Shown here in pieces: positions 1-8,323 of a stretch of 64,000 nucleotides of DNA. How positions within the stretch are numbered: the stretch's first letter is position 1; every line of letters begins with the position of its first letter. A program made the position numbers and the translations under genes. This DNA comes from Henriciella mobilis (GTDB lineage: Bacteria; Pseudomonadota; Alphaproteobacteria; Caulobacterales; Hyphomonadaceae): positions 278,653-342,652 of the forward strand of contig NZ_QWFZ01000033.1 of assembly GCF_003576315.1 (NCBI RefSeq). The letters are read 5' to 3'. The notes under the pieces are model-generated. The model was not told where the DNA came from. It ran no database searches and saw only the letters and a program-made list of their open reading frames with translations.

Positions 1-1283
1 ACGCCGGCTGGAACCTTCGGGCAGACTTCAACGGCGCCGACCTCGTCCATATGCTTCAGCAACCGGACCATGAAGTCACCAAGCAGGTCGACACGAAGTG
101 TCCAGCTGGCGCGGAAATATCCGAACACAAACAGCATGTTGGGGACATCCTCGATCATCATGCCACGCCAGGTCAGCCGATCGTTCCAGGCGACGGGCTT
201 GCCGTCCACCTCGAACGGGATGTTGCCAAGGAATTTCAGATTGAAGCCTGTTGCGGTGATGATCACATCGGCTTCGAGCACATCCCCCGATGTCAGCCTG
301 ATTCCTTCCGGCACGAACCGGTCGATATGGTCGGTGACGATGCTGGCCTTGCCACTGGCGATGCCCTGGAAGATGTCCCCATCAGGGACGAAGGCGATGC
401 GTTGCTGCCAGGGCCGGTAATGCGGCGTGAAGTGGCTCATATCGAAGTCTTCGCCGAGAAAGGCCTGCACGCCCGCCAGCAATTCATCTTTCACCGATTC
501 AGACTCGTCCTTGGCCCGCTGTGTGAATTCGTGCTGGTCGACAAGAACCTTCTTGCGGATGATCGTATGGATCCAGTCCTCATCGATCTCCAGACGCCGC
601 AGCTCGTCGGCGAGCTCGTTTACGTTGCGGCCCGGTACGAAATAGGTCGGTGAACGCTGGAGAAGCGTCACATGTTCGCATTGGTCGGCAATGTTCGGCA
701 CTAGGGTCGCCGCCGTGGCGCCTGATCCGATGACGAGAACCTTCTTGCCGGAAAGGTCGATATCGTCCGGCCAGTTCTGCGGATGAACGATCTCACCCTT
801 GAAGTCGTCCATCCCATCCCAGTCAGGCGTGTAGCCTTTGTCGAGGTCGTAATAACCCTGACACATCCACATGAACCGGGTCTGGACGGTGTGTGCGCCG
901 TCCGGCGTTTCGTAAGTGACGGTCCAGAGCTTGTCTTCGGATGACCAGGCGGCCTTGGTGATCTTGTGATTGTAATGGATCAGCGGACCGAGGTCGTTCT
1001 CCTCGATAAACTCGCCCATATAGGCGAGAATCTCATCGGCAGTGGCGATCGGCGGGCCGGTCCAGGGCTTGTCGCGATACCCGAACGTGTAGAGGTCGCT
1101 GTCGGAACGAATACCCGGATAGGTGTGGACTTTCCAAGTGCCGCCGAAGCTGTCGAGCGCTTCGAAGACGGCGACCTTCTTGCCGGGACAGCGCGTGCGC
1201 AAATGATAGGCCGCACCAACGCCCGATATTCCTGCGCCAACAATGAGGACGTCCAGGATGTCGGTCCCTTTTCCAGTAGGCAT
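1..1283 (-). CDS. Flavin-containing monooxygenase, Baeyer-Villiger type (3' end cut by window edge)
   Basis: FAD/NADPH-dependent monooxygenase that would insert oxygen next to a ketone carbonyl or oxidise a heteroatom. About 427 residues are present; the C-terminus lies outside the window. Visible: an N-terminal FAD Rossmann motif VGAGISG (residues 15-21), the Baeyer-Villiger fingerprint of the form FxGxxxHxxxWPD at residues 161-173 (FKGEIVHPQNWPD), and a second dinucleotide motif GSGATA (186-191) for NADPH. The ATG at 1283 is chosen because it sits just before the FAD motif. The neighbouring thioesterase, on the same strand 110 bp upstream, fits a ketone or lipid breakdown role. The substrate cannot be told from sequence. 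Confidence 0.88.
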   Translation of the reverse strand, partial: MPTGKGTDILDVLIVGAGISGVGAAYHLRTRCPGKKVAVFEALDSFGGTWKVHTYPGIRSDSDLYTFGYRDKPWTGPPIATADEILAYMGEFIEENDLGPLIHYNHKITKAAWSSEDKLWTVTYETPDGAHTVQTRFMWMCQGYYDLDKGYTPDWDGMDDFKGEIVHPQNWPDDIDLSGKKVLVIGSGATAATLVPNIADQCEHVTLLQRSPTYFVPGRNVNELADELRRLEIDEDWIHTIIRKKVLVDQHEFTQRAKDESESVKDELLAGVQAFLGEDFDMSHFTPHYRPWQQRIAFVPDGDIFQGIASGKASIVTDHIDRFVPEGIRLTSGDVLEADVIITATGFNLKFLGNIPFEVDGKPVAWNDRLTWRGMMIEDVPNMLFVFGYFRASWTLRVDLLGDFMVRLLKHMDEVGAVEVCPKVPAG

Positions 1284-1393
1284 GTAATTCCCTCCGCGAT
1301 CTGTTCTGTTTTCACGACAGGCTACCTCATGAAGACGACAGTCCAATAGGTAATCGCCCGGATGACGTGGCGTCAGTCGGTTTCCGGTGCTGT

Positions 1394-1810
1394 TCAGGCG
1401 GTTGGAATTGAATAAGTCACGATTGCATGGCTCGCGACCTTGCTGGAGCCTTCAGCCCGTATTTCAACCTCGGCCACGGCCAGTGTCCGTCCCAGTTTCA
1501 TGAGTTTTGCTTCGGCGATGACGGCCTCACCGATACAGGGTCGCAGGAAGTTGATGTTCAGATTGCTCGTCACTGTCATTGGTGTGATCCCGAGCTTTGT
1601 GAAGATTGCCATATAGGTCACGCTGTCGGCCATGGTCATCTGCGTCGGGCCAGAGATATAGCCGCCGGGGCGCAAGTTCTCCGGACCGGCTTTCAGATGC
1701 ATGACCGCGTGGCCGTCCTCCATCAGCATGACTTCGGAGCGGTTCTGCGCGCCGCTGAAAGCCTCGTGCAGGAACGAGTTTGCCTCATCGACAGAGACCT
1801 TTGTTGGCAT
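1394..1810 (-). CDS. PaaI-like hotdog-fold thioesterase
   Basis: 138-aa protein of the size and pattern of single-domain hotdog acyl-CoA thioesterases (PaaI/YbgC-type), which hydrolyse acyl-CoA to free acid and CoA. Visible: the central hotdog segment with PGGYISGPTQMTMADSVTYM (about residues 48-67), where an Asp/Glu and the long helix line the active site, followed by the beta strands NLNINFLRP and AEAKLMKLGRTLAVAEVEI typical of the family. It lies between the BVMO-like gene (same strand) and a divergent plus-strand operon starting at 1921. The roughly 110-bp gap to that operon probably holds both promoters. Confidence 0.8.
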   Translation of the reverse strand: MPTKVSVDEANSFLHEAFSGAQNRSEVMLMEDGHAVMHLKAGPENLRPGGYISGPTQMTMADSVTYMAIFTKLGITPMTVTSNLNINFLRPCIGEAVIAEAKLMKLGRTLAVAEVEIRAEGSSKVASHAIVTYSIPTA

Positions 1811-1920
1811 TGGCGTTTTCCTTTTCCCTGACGTCAGCGATTGATCCGCTTGTCCGCTTTGGCCAGTCTAGGAGAGAGAACTGGCCCGCCAAGAGGTCAC
1901 GCAAGGGAGGTTAGAACCGC

Positions 1921-3024
1921 ATGCTCACCTGGGGCGACGAATATCCAATTCACCAGACACCGGAGCCCGTCTGGGTGGCTGGGTCAGACCGGAACTTTTA
2001 CGACCGGTACTTCTTCAATGGCTATTCCAAGGATGGCTCGGTGTTCTTCGGCGCCGCTTTCGGGGTGTACCCGCACCTCAACATCATGGATGGCGCCTTC
2101 TCTGTCCTCAAGGATGGCGTCCAGAAGTCGGTCCATCTGTCGCGCATCCTGAATTTCGAGCGGATGGATACGCGTGTTGGCCCGATGAGCATTGAGGTGT
2201 TCCAGCCGCTCCAGTCTGTCCGCATCAAGCTGGACGATGCCGAGGGCATTTCCGCGGACCTAACTTTCGAGGGGCGTCATTTCCCGGTTGAGGAACCGCG
2301 CTTCACCAGGCGCAATGGCTCGCGCATGATGATGGATGTCACGCGCATGACGCAGAATGGCCGCTGGTCTGGGAGCATTACGGTCGATGGCGAGACCATA
2401 GAGATTTCGAGCGATAATTTCTGGGGTACGCGGGATCGCAGCTGGGGTGTCCGCCCGCTTGGCGCGCAGGATCCGCAACCCGTCGTGCCGCAGCAGCTGC
2501 CGCAGTTCTACTGGATCTGGACGCCGATGAACTTCCCGAATGCCTCGGTCTATTTCCACGTCAATGAAGACCAGCATGGTGACCGCTGGAACACCCGGTC
2601 AGTGTTTGCCATGGACGGGGCGGGGGCAGACGGGCTGATGCATCTTGCCAATCCCGTCATCAAACCGGAATTCGAATCCGGAACGCGGCGGGTTCGTTCG
2701 GCGGTCCTGACGGCGAGCGATGCCCATGGGCGCGAGCACAGGATTACGTACGAGCCCATCGCGACCTTCCAGATGAAGGGCATCGGCTATGGCCATCCCG
2801 AATGGGGCCATGCGGCCTGGAAAGGCGAATACGCCATTGGCCGGGAAGACTTCAAACCGCTGGCCATGCCGTGGAAGCAGCCGGACAATCTTCACATTCA
2901 GGCGATTTCCAAGGTCCGTCACGAAGGTCCGGACGGGCAGGGCTCGGAAGGCATCGGCGCCCTCGAGCAGCTCTTTATCGGTCCGCATGATGCATCGGGC
3001 TGGAAGGACATGCTGGATGCCTGA
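1921..3024 (+). CDS. Conserved hypothetical protein, AttH/CrtC (lipocalin-like)-type
   Basis: 367-aa soluble protein with no signal peptide and many Trp/aromatic beta-strand segments (for example DNFWGTRDRSWGVRP and PQFYWIWTPMNFPNASVYFHVN). The pattern recalls the double beta-barrel hydroxyneurosporene-synthase/AttH superfamily (DUF7064/7065-like) often found beside acyl-CoA enzymes and phosphotransferases. That assignment is by memory of the family pattern and is tentative. The start at 1921 has a good ribosome site (GGGAGG about 10 bp upstream). The stop overlaps the start of the next gene by 8 bp, so the two are translationally coupled. No catalytic role can be shown. Confidence 0.7.
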   Translation: MLTWGDEYPIHQTPEPVWVAGSDRNFYDRYFFNGYSKDGSVFFGAAFGVYPHLNIMDGAFSVLKDGVQKSVHLSRILNFERMDTRVGPMSIEVFQPLQSVRIKLDDAEGISADLTFEGRHFPVEEPRFTRRNGSRMMMDVTRMTQNGRWSGSITVDGETIEISSDNFWGTRDRSWGVRPLGAQDPQPVVPQQLPQFYWIWTPMNFPNASVYFHVNEDQHGDRWNTRSVFAMDGAGADGLMHLANPVIKPEFESGTRRVRSAVLTASDAHGREHRITYEPIATFQMKGIGYGHPEWGHAAWKGEYAIGREDFKPLAMPWKQPDNLHIQAISKVRHEGPDGQGSEGIGALEQLFIGPHDASGWKDMLDA

Positions 3025-4078
3025 GGTGGTCATCGACAATCCGGAGCTTGCCCGCCAGTTCGAACCCTATGCTGAGGCTCATATCCCCGGCGCCAGAAAC
3101 CTCCGTGTGGTCCAGATGCGCCGGATCCACGGCGGGGCCAGTCGTCAGACCTATTCGGTCGACATCGCCTATGAAGATGCCACCGGTCCCAAGACGAAAG
3201 GGGTCATTCTGCGACGTGACCCGGCGGACAGTCTGATCGATACCGAGCGGCGGGTGGAGTTTGCCGCGATCCGGACAGCGCATGGGAAGGCCGGTATTCC
3301 GGCGCCTGAAGCGCTGTTTCTCGAGACCGATACCGGGCCGCTTGGTGCGCCTTTCTTTGTGATGGGGCGGATCGAGGGCGGCATGCCGCTCAACCCGTTC
3401 CAGATCGATGCGGTGGAACCCCATAGGGCCGAGGTCGGCCGGGAATTCTTCCGCCATCTGGGGGCCATCGCGTCCCTCGAGATCGACGGCACGCCGATTG
3501 CCGAAGAGATCGAGACGCCGGCTCCAGACCAGTGCTGGAAGCGCGAGCTCGACTATTGGGCCAATGAAATCCGCACCAATGCGCGCGAGCCGCAACCCGT
3601 GGCCGAAGCAGCGATCCGCTATCTTGCCGCCAATCCGCCGCCGCCCGCGCAGAAGCTGTCGCTCGTGCATGGCGATTTCCGCTCGGGGAATTTCCTGCAT
3701 GACGGGCAGGGCCGGATCAACGCCGTCCTCGACTGGGAGATGGCGCATATTGGCGACCCTTATGAAGACCTTGCCTGGGCAACAGACCTGCTCTGGTGCG
3801 GCAACGACCAGGAACGCGCGGCCGGGTTCATCCCCTGGCCTGACGCGATTGCAGTCTGGCAGGAGGCGTCGGGCTGCAGTTTCGATCCGGCGGCATTTGA
3901 GTGGTGGAGCCTGTTTGCTCACCTCAAAGGCCTCGGAATCTGGATCACATCGGCGCGCGCGTTTGCTGACGGCAAGAATGACGATCCGATCCTGGCCTGG
4001 TCTGGATGGTTTACCCACGCCGCCCACGAACTGATGCTGGCCAGCCGCCTGGCGCCGAAATTCGGAGTGAAGCTATGA
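3017..4078 (+). CDS. Phosphotransferase family protein (ACAD10/11 N-domain-like kinase)
   Basis: 353-aa aminoglycoside/choline-kinase-fold protein. Members of the ACAD10/11-like group are thought to phosphorylate hydroxylated acyl-CoA intermediates so they can re-enter beta-oxidation. Visible: a Brenner motif HGDFRSGN starting at His218 (catalytic loop Asp and Asn) and the metal-binding DWE at residue 239 followed by HIGDPYEDLAW. An earlier in-frame start (2789) would overlap the upstream gene by over 200 bp, so the ATG at 3017 is preferred. It sits between the AttH-like gene (8-bp overlap) and a small hypothetical gene (ATGA overlap), so this is one transcript. Confidence 0.85.
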   Translation: MPEVVIDNPELARQFEPYAEAHIPGARNLRVVQMRRIHGGASRQTYSVDIAYEDATGPKTKGVILRRDPADSLIDTERRVEFAAIRTAHGKAGIPAPEALFLETDTGPLGAPFFVMGRIEGGMPLNPFQIDAVEPHRAEVGREFFRHLGAIASLEIDGTPIAEEIETPAPDQCWKRELDYWANEIRTNAREPQPVAEAAIRYLAANPPPPAQKLSLVHGDFRSGNFLHDGQGRINAVLDWEMAHIGDPYEDLAWATDLLWCGNDQERAAGFIPWPDAIAVWQEASGCSFDPAAFEWWSLFAHLKGLGIWITSARAFADGKNDDPILAWSGWFTHAAHELMLASRLAPKFGVKL

Positions 4079-4506
4079 GCGATGTCGGCATGATCCTGCA
4101 GAGGCTGGGTGCGACGCTGGTCAATGAAGTCGCCCCGAAACTCGAGGGCGACTATTCAGGCGGCCATGCCAGCATGGCGGGGCTCATGGCAGTTATGGCG
4201 GGCGAGATGTGGGAAAAGGAGGCAGACCTTCTCGTCAATGAGATCGGTCGCATGAAGGCGCTTCTCGCCGCAGCCGGCATTGGTGAAGCCGAACCGCATA
4301 TCGAGTCATTCCTGATTTCGGACCTGAAAGCCATGCGGAACGAGCTCGCGATGCAACTGATCGAGCTCCAGGCCTCGCTTGAGGCGAAGGACGACGAGGG
4401 ATCGAAAGCGCTCAACACGCAGATCTGGGGCCATCTTCTCGCAACATGTGCAGGGCGCATGCCAAGCCCGCCCGCTTTTGGCGCGGCGGGGGAGGGCGAG
4501 GGCTGA
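4075..4506 (+). CDS. Small hypothetical protein, operon partner of the phosphotransferase
   Basis: 143-aa, mostly alpha-helical, acidic protein with no signal peptide or membrane segment; residues about 10-115 are predicted helix with many Glu/Leu/Met. Its ATG overlaps the stop of the phosphotransferase (ATGA at 4075-4078), so it is translationally coupled and likely works with it. Small helical proteins of this kind commonly accompany ACAD10/11-type kinases in alphaproteobacteria, but I cannot name a domain. The last 12 or so residues are a low-complexity Gly/Ala/Glu tail. Confidence 0.65.
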   Translation: MSDVGMILQRLGATLVNEVAPKLEGDYSGGHASMAGLMAVMAGEMWEKEADLLVNEIGRMKALLAAAGIGEAEPHIESFLISDLKAMRNELAMQLIELQASLEAKDDEGSKALNTQIWGHLLATCAGRMPSPPAFGAAGEGEG

Positions 4507-4589
4507 CATAGGATATATGCCACGACTTGACGTTCTGCCTGCGGCGCGGGTGCCCATCTGCTGGGGCGATGCCAACAAAGGAGAATGTC

Positions 4590-5336
4590 ATGGCACGCTT
4601 TGAGAACAAGACGGTCCTGGTCACCGGCGGGACGTCCGGTATTGGACTTGCGACCGTGGAAAGATTGGCGGGAGAGGGCGCCCGGCTCGTCGTGACCGGG
4701 TCGAATGAGGCGCGTCTGGCAGACCTGCGTCGCCGGTTTCCCGGTATATTGACAATCCAGGCGGACAATCGTGATCCAGCGAGCGCCGACACGATTGCCA
4801 ATGCCGTTACCGCAGCCGGCCTGACACTGGACGCGATCTTTCTGAATGCCGGTTTTGGCCGCTTTGTCGCGCTCGATCAGACCGACGCGGACGAAATCGA
4901 TGAGCAATTCGCGATCAACGTCCGCGCGCCAATTCTTCAGGTCCGTGCACTTGCGAGCCTTCTTCGTGACGGCGGGAAGATCGTCTTCAACACATCTGTT
5001 GCCCGCAATGCGGGCTTGCCAGGCGCTACGGTCTACAGCTCGACCAAAGGGGCGCTACGAACGGTTGTCCGCGGGATTGCGCGTGAATTTGCGCCAAGAG
5101 CGATCAATGTGAATGCCGTCAGCCCTGGGCCAATCGGCACGGACTTCTTCAACCGCAGCGGCTTGAGCGAGGAGGAAAGCAAAGCGCTTTCAGAGCAAAT
5201 CGTGACAGGCGTGCCGCTCGGCAGGTTTGGCGAGCCGAAAGAAGTTGCCTCGGTCGCGACCTTTCTCCTGTCAGACGATGCGAGTTTCGTGACCGGCTCG
5301 GAATACGTGGTCGACGGCGGTCTGAGTGAACTCTAG
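4590..5336 (+). CDS. Short-chain dehydrogenase/reductase (classical SDR)
   Basis: 248-aa NAD(P)-dependent oxidoreductase. Visible: the cofactor motif TGGTSGIG near residue 12, the NAG motif (LNAGFG), the catalytic Ser in FNTSVARN, and the YxxxK pair in YSSTKGA. The C-terminal segment VSPGPIGTDFF and the final GSEYVVDGG are characteristic of the family. The start at 4590 has an AAAGGAG ribosome site directly upstream, whereas the longer frame to 4527 has none. It lies 83 bp after the phosphotransferase block and may belong to the same unit. The substrate is unknown. Confidence 0.88.
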   Translation: MARFENKTVLVTGGTSGIGLATVERLAGEGARLVVTGSNEARLADLRRRFPGILTIQADNRDPASADTIANAVTAAGLTLDAIFLNAGFGRFVALDQTDADEIDEQFAINVRAPILQVRALASLLRDGGKIVFNTSVARNAGLPGATVYSSTKGALRTVVRGIAREFAPRAINVNAVSPGPIGTDFFNRSGLSEEESKALSEQIVTGVPLGRFGEPKEVASVATFLLSDDASFVTGSEYVVDGGLSEL

Positions 5337-5344
5337 GTCCGTGT

Positions 5345-6322
5345 CTAACCCCAAAGCTGGGACGAGGGTGGGAAGACCTTCCCACCCTCGTACTTAAGAC
5401 CGTGCTCGACATCATGGGCGAGCCATAGCGGGCCATCGAGATCCACCGCATCGGCCAGCATGCCGAGCAGGACAGCCGGTGCCATGCTGATCGAGCCGGC
5501 GACCATGCAGCCAACCATCACGCCAAGGCCCGCAGCTTTCGCCTCACGGGCGGCTGCAAGGGCTTCGGTCAGCCCGCCGGTCTTGTCGAGCTTGATGTTC
5601 ACGACGTCGTAGAGCCGCGCGAGATCCTGGATATCTTTCGATGTGTGCATGCTCTCGTCGGCACAAATCGCCACTTCCGGTGGACGTTTGAGAAGGTATC
5701 CATCCTCGCCGGCCGGAAAGGGCTGTTCGATCATGACAACGCCGAGTTCGGCCGCAGAACGGACGATCCCGGGAAACAGGCCGGCATCAAGTCCTTCGTT
5801 GGCATCGAGGATGAGCTTCGCGTCCGGACGGGCATCATGCACCGCTTTTACACGTTCAATATCCTGCGCGCCCCCAAGCTTCAGCTTCAGGATGGGACCG
5901 GCGGTTTCAGCGGCGGCGTTTGCCATCTCCTCGGCCGGCGCCAGGCTGATTGTGACGGCGGTCGCCAGTGGCTGCGGCTCAGGGAGCCCGGCGAGTTCCC
6001 AGGCAGGCTTGCCGGACAGTTTGGCTTCAAGGTCCCAGAAGGCGCAGTCGACAGCACAACGGGCTGCGCCGGGGGGAAGGGCATCCTGCAGGGCAAGCCG
6101 GTCCATGCCATCGGCAAGTGCGCTGCGCATGGTTTCAATCTGCTGTGCGACGGAGTCTGTGGTTTCACCATAGCGGCCATAGGGAACGCATTCGCCGACG
6201 CCCACCTTGCCATCACGCTTCAGGCTGACCCGGATCGTTTCTGCGCTGGTCTTCGCGCCGCGTGAAATTGCGAAACTCTTGCGGAGCGGCGAGGAAACGG
6301 GCTGAAGCTCAAGTTTGGTCAT
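5345..6322 (-). CDS. Dipeptide epimerase (L-Ala-D/L-Glu epimerase-like, enolase superfamily)
   Basis: 325-aa enolase-superfamily enzyme of the muconate lactonising subgroup, likely interconverting L-Ala-D-Glu and L-Ala-L-Glu released from peptidoglycan so the peptide can be recycled. Visible: the KxK acid/base motif (K146, K148), three metal ligands in order (D173 in LDANEG, E199 in MIEQPF, D222 in ICADES) and the second-base region NIKLDKTGG at 242-250. Length and order match the YcjG family. It is convergent with the SDR gene; its last codons contain a perfect 14-bp inverted repeat (5362-5391). Confidence 0.87.
   Translation of the reverse strand: MTKLELQPVSSPLRKSFAISRGAKTSAETIRVSLKRDGKVGVGECVPYGRYGETTDSVAQQIETMRSALADGMDRLALQDALPPGAARCAVDCAFWDLEAKLSGKPAWELAGLPEPQPLATAVTISLAPAEEMANAAAETAGPILKLKLGGAQDIERVKAVHDARPDAKLILDANEGLDAGLFPGIVRSAAELGVVMIEQPFPAGEDGYLLKRPPEVAICADESMHTSKDIQDLARLYDVVNIKLDKTGGLTEALAAAREAKAAGLGVMVGCMVAGSISMAPAVLLGMLADAVDLDGPLWLAHDVEHGLKYEGGKVFPPSSQLWG
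5362..5391. terminator. Perfect 14-bp stem-loop between convergent genes, inside the epimerase 3' end
   Basis: A 14-bp perfect inverted repeat with a 2-nt centre (arms 5362-5375 and 5378-5391). It lies within the last codons of the epimerase and 26 bp downstream of the SDR stop. It could stop or stabilise the SDR transcript; there is no clear U-tract, so termination is only inferred. Confidence 0.45.
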
Positions 6323-6425
6323 GCATTAGCAGTCTGACAAAAATAGATTTAATTTCACAGTCTGCCCTGCGGCATCCTTAAATTCCGACTGTTAGGGTAA
6401 ACAGCAAACCAGCCACAAGTGAATT

Positions 6426-7556
6426 ATGCCGACCGCGCCGCGCTACCATTTAAATGTCACCGACCACCGGGCGAAACTGGTGATTGAAGGCGACTGGACG
6501 GTGCATACGCTGTCGGCGGTCCAGCCCGAGCTATCGCATCTGGAAGCGGCCGACGTTCAGGCGCTGGAAGTTGATCTGACCGGCGTAGGGCGGTTCGACA
6601 CCGCGGCTGCCTTTCTTATCGACCGGTTCGCCTGCGTTCAAGGGATCGACGCCATTGAAGTAGAGGGTGGTTCGGACGGCATGCGCCAGCTGTTGACGCA
6701 GGCAGCATCCCTTCGTCCCAAGCCCCAGGAAGAAACACCGCACGAAGAACCGCACGGCCTGGTGGATTTGCTGGAGCGCACCGGGCGCACGACGTCCAGC
6801 CTGGTGAATGAAGTCGTCGATACGCTAGCCTTTTTTGGCGAAACGCTGATGTCGATGTTCATGGCGCTGGTCCGGCCTACGCGGATGCGTTGGACCGCGC
6901 TTGTGGCCGTGATGGAGGACAGCGGTCTCGACGCTGTTCCGATCGTGGCGTTCCTCTCCTTTTTTGTCGGCATGGTCATCGCCTTTATCGGTGCAAGCAC
7001 CCTGTCCGAATTCGGCGCGACCATCTTCACGGTCGAGTTGGTCGGGATCGCCGTGCTGCGGGAATTCGGCGTCGTCCTGACCGCGGTGATCCTGGCGGGG
7101 CGGACGAATTCAGCGTTCACCGCGCAGATTGGTGCCATGCGCATGCGTCAGGAAGTCGATGCGATGACAACACTCGGGCTTGATCCCATGGACGTGCTTG
7201 TCGTTCCGCGCGCCTTTGCCATGCTGATCATGACCCCGGTCCTGACGCTTGTCGCCATGCTCTTCGGCATTGGCGGCGGCGCATTCGTCAGCTGGGTCGC
7301 GCTTGATATCAACCCGACCGTTTTCTTGAACCGTATCCAGGAATTCGTACCGATCGAGAATTTCTGGGTCGGTATGTCGAAGGCACCCGTCTTTGGCATG
7401 ATCGTGGCGCTTGTTGGCTGCCGGCAGGGGCTGCTCGTAGGGGGCAGCGTGCAGTCGCTGGGCCGCTCGACGACCAAGTCGGTGGTGCAGGCGCTCTTCT
7501 CGGTGATCGTCATCGATGCGCTGTTTGCCGTCTTCTACATGGAGCTCGGCTGGTAA
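6426..7556 (+). CDS. mlaE: MlaE-type ABC lipid transporter permease with N-terminal STAS domain
   Basis: 376-aa inner-membrane permease of the Mla/MCE lipid transport system. Residues about 1-100 form a STAS-like (MlaB-type) domain and the remainder (about 130-376) is the permease, with five to six hydrophobic segments and the family-typical stretch around ILAGRTNSAFTAQIGAMRMRQEVDAM. Fusion of MlaB to MlaE removes the need for a separate mlaB. The gene is first of a four-gene operon; its stop overlaps the ATPase start (TAATGG, 1 bp). The roughly 100 bp upstream separates it from the divergent epimerase and should carry the promoter. Confidence 0.9.
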   Translation: MPTAPRYHLNVTDHRAKLVIEGDWTVHTLSAVQPELSHLEAADVQALEVDLTGVGRFDTAAAFLIDRFACVQGIDAIEVEGGSDGMRQLLTQAASLRPKPQEETPHEEPHGLVDLLERTGRTTSSLVNEVVDTLAFFGETLMSMFMALVRPTRMRWTALVAVMEDSGLDAVPIVAFLSFFVGMVIAFIGASTLSEFGATIFTVELVGIAVLREFGVVLTAVILAGRTNSAFTAQIGAMRMRQEVDAMTTLGLDPMDVLVVPRAFAMLIMTPVLTLVAMLFGIGGGAFVSWVALDINPTVFLNRIQEFVPIENFWVGMSKAPVFGMIVALVGCRQGLLVGGSVQSLGRSTTKSVVQALFSVIVIDALFAVFYMELGW

Positions 7557-8323
7557 TGGCGAAGGTGGCGATCAAGGTCCGCGATCTCAGGACGTCCTAC
7601 AGTTCGCATGTCGTGCATGAGCATCTCGATATGGATGTCTATGAGGGCGAGATCGTCGGTGTCATTGGCCCGTCGGGATCAGGCAAGTCGGTCCTGCTGA
7701 GGGCGATTGTCGGCCTGAAGAAGCCGGACTGTGGTACTGTCGAGGTGTATGGCGAGAACGTAACGGGGCTTGAGGGCGACGAATTGCGCGAAGTGCAGAC
7801 GCTCTGGGGGATCATGTTTCAGGATGGCGCGCTGTTTTCCAACTTGACCGTTCGAGAGAACGTCATGGCGCCCATGCGCGAGCATACCGACCTGTCCAAG
7901 CCTTTCATGCGCCAGCTGGCCGACCAGAAGATCCGGATGGCGGGGCTGGAAACCTCCGCTGGCGACAAGTTCCCGTCGGACCTGTCTGGCGGCATGCGCA
8001 AGCGCGCCGCCCTGGCGCGGGCGCTGGCGCTCGACCCGCCGATCCTGTTCCTCGACGAGCCGACAGCTGGACTTGATCCCATCACCGCCGGCGCCTTCGA
8101 CAAACTGGTTCGCGACTTGCAGCAATCGCTCTCGCTCACCGTGTTCCTTGTTACGCACGATCTCGATACGCTGGCGGCCACGTGCGATCGGATCGTGGCG
8201 CTGGGCGACAAGCGGGTGGTTGCGGCCGGGACGATGGATGAGCTGCGTGCGATGGACCAGCCATGGCTGCAGGAGTATTTCGGTGGCCCACGGGGTCGCG
8301 CCGCTGCGGCAGGAGTGAAGTGA
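7556..8323 (+). CDS. mlaF: Mla-type ABC transporter ATP-binding protein
   Basis: 255-aa ATPase that powers the lipid transporter. Visible: Walker A GPSGSGKS (near residue 38), the Q-loop in MFQDGALFSNLTV, the signature motif LSGGMRKRAALARALA, Walker B ILFLDEPTAGLDP and the switch His in LVTHDL. The MRKR variant of the signature is typical of MlaF/Ttg2A. It overlaps mlaE by 1 bp and the downstream mlaD by 1 bp (TGATG), showing a tightly coupled operon. Confidence 0.93.
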   Translation: MAKVAIKVRDLRTSYSSHVVHEHLDMDVYEGEIVGVIGPSGSGKSVLLRAIVGLKKPDCGTVEVYGENVTGLEGDELREVQTLWGIMFQDGALFSNLTVRENVMAPMREHTDLSKPFMRQLADQKIRMAGLETSAGDKFPSDLSGGMRKRAALARALALDPPILFLDEPTAGLDPITAGAFDKLVRDLQQSLSLTVFLVTHDLDTLAATCDRIVALGDKRVVAAGTMDELRAMDQPWLQEYFGGPRGRAAAAGVK

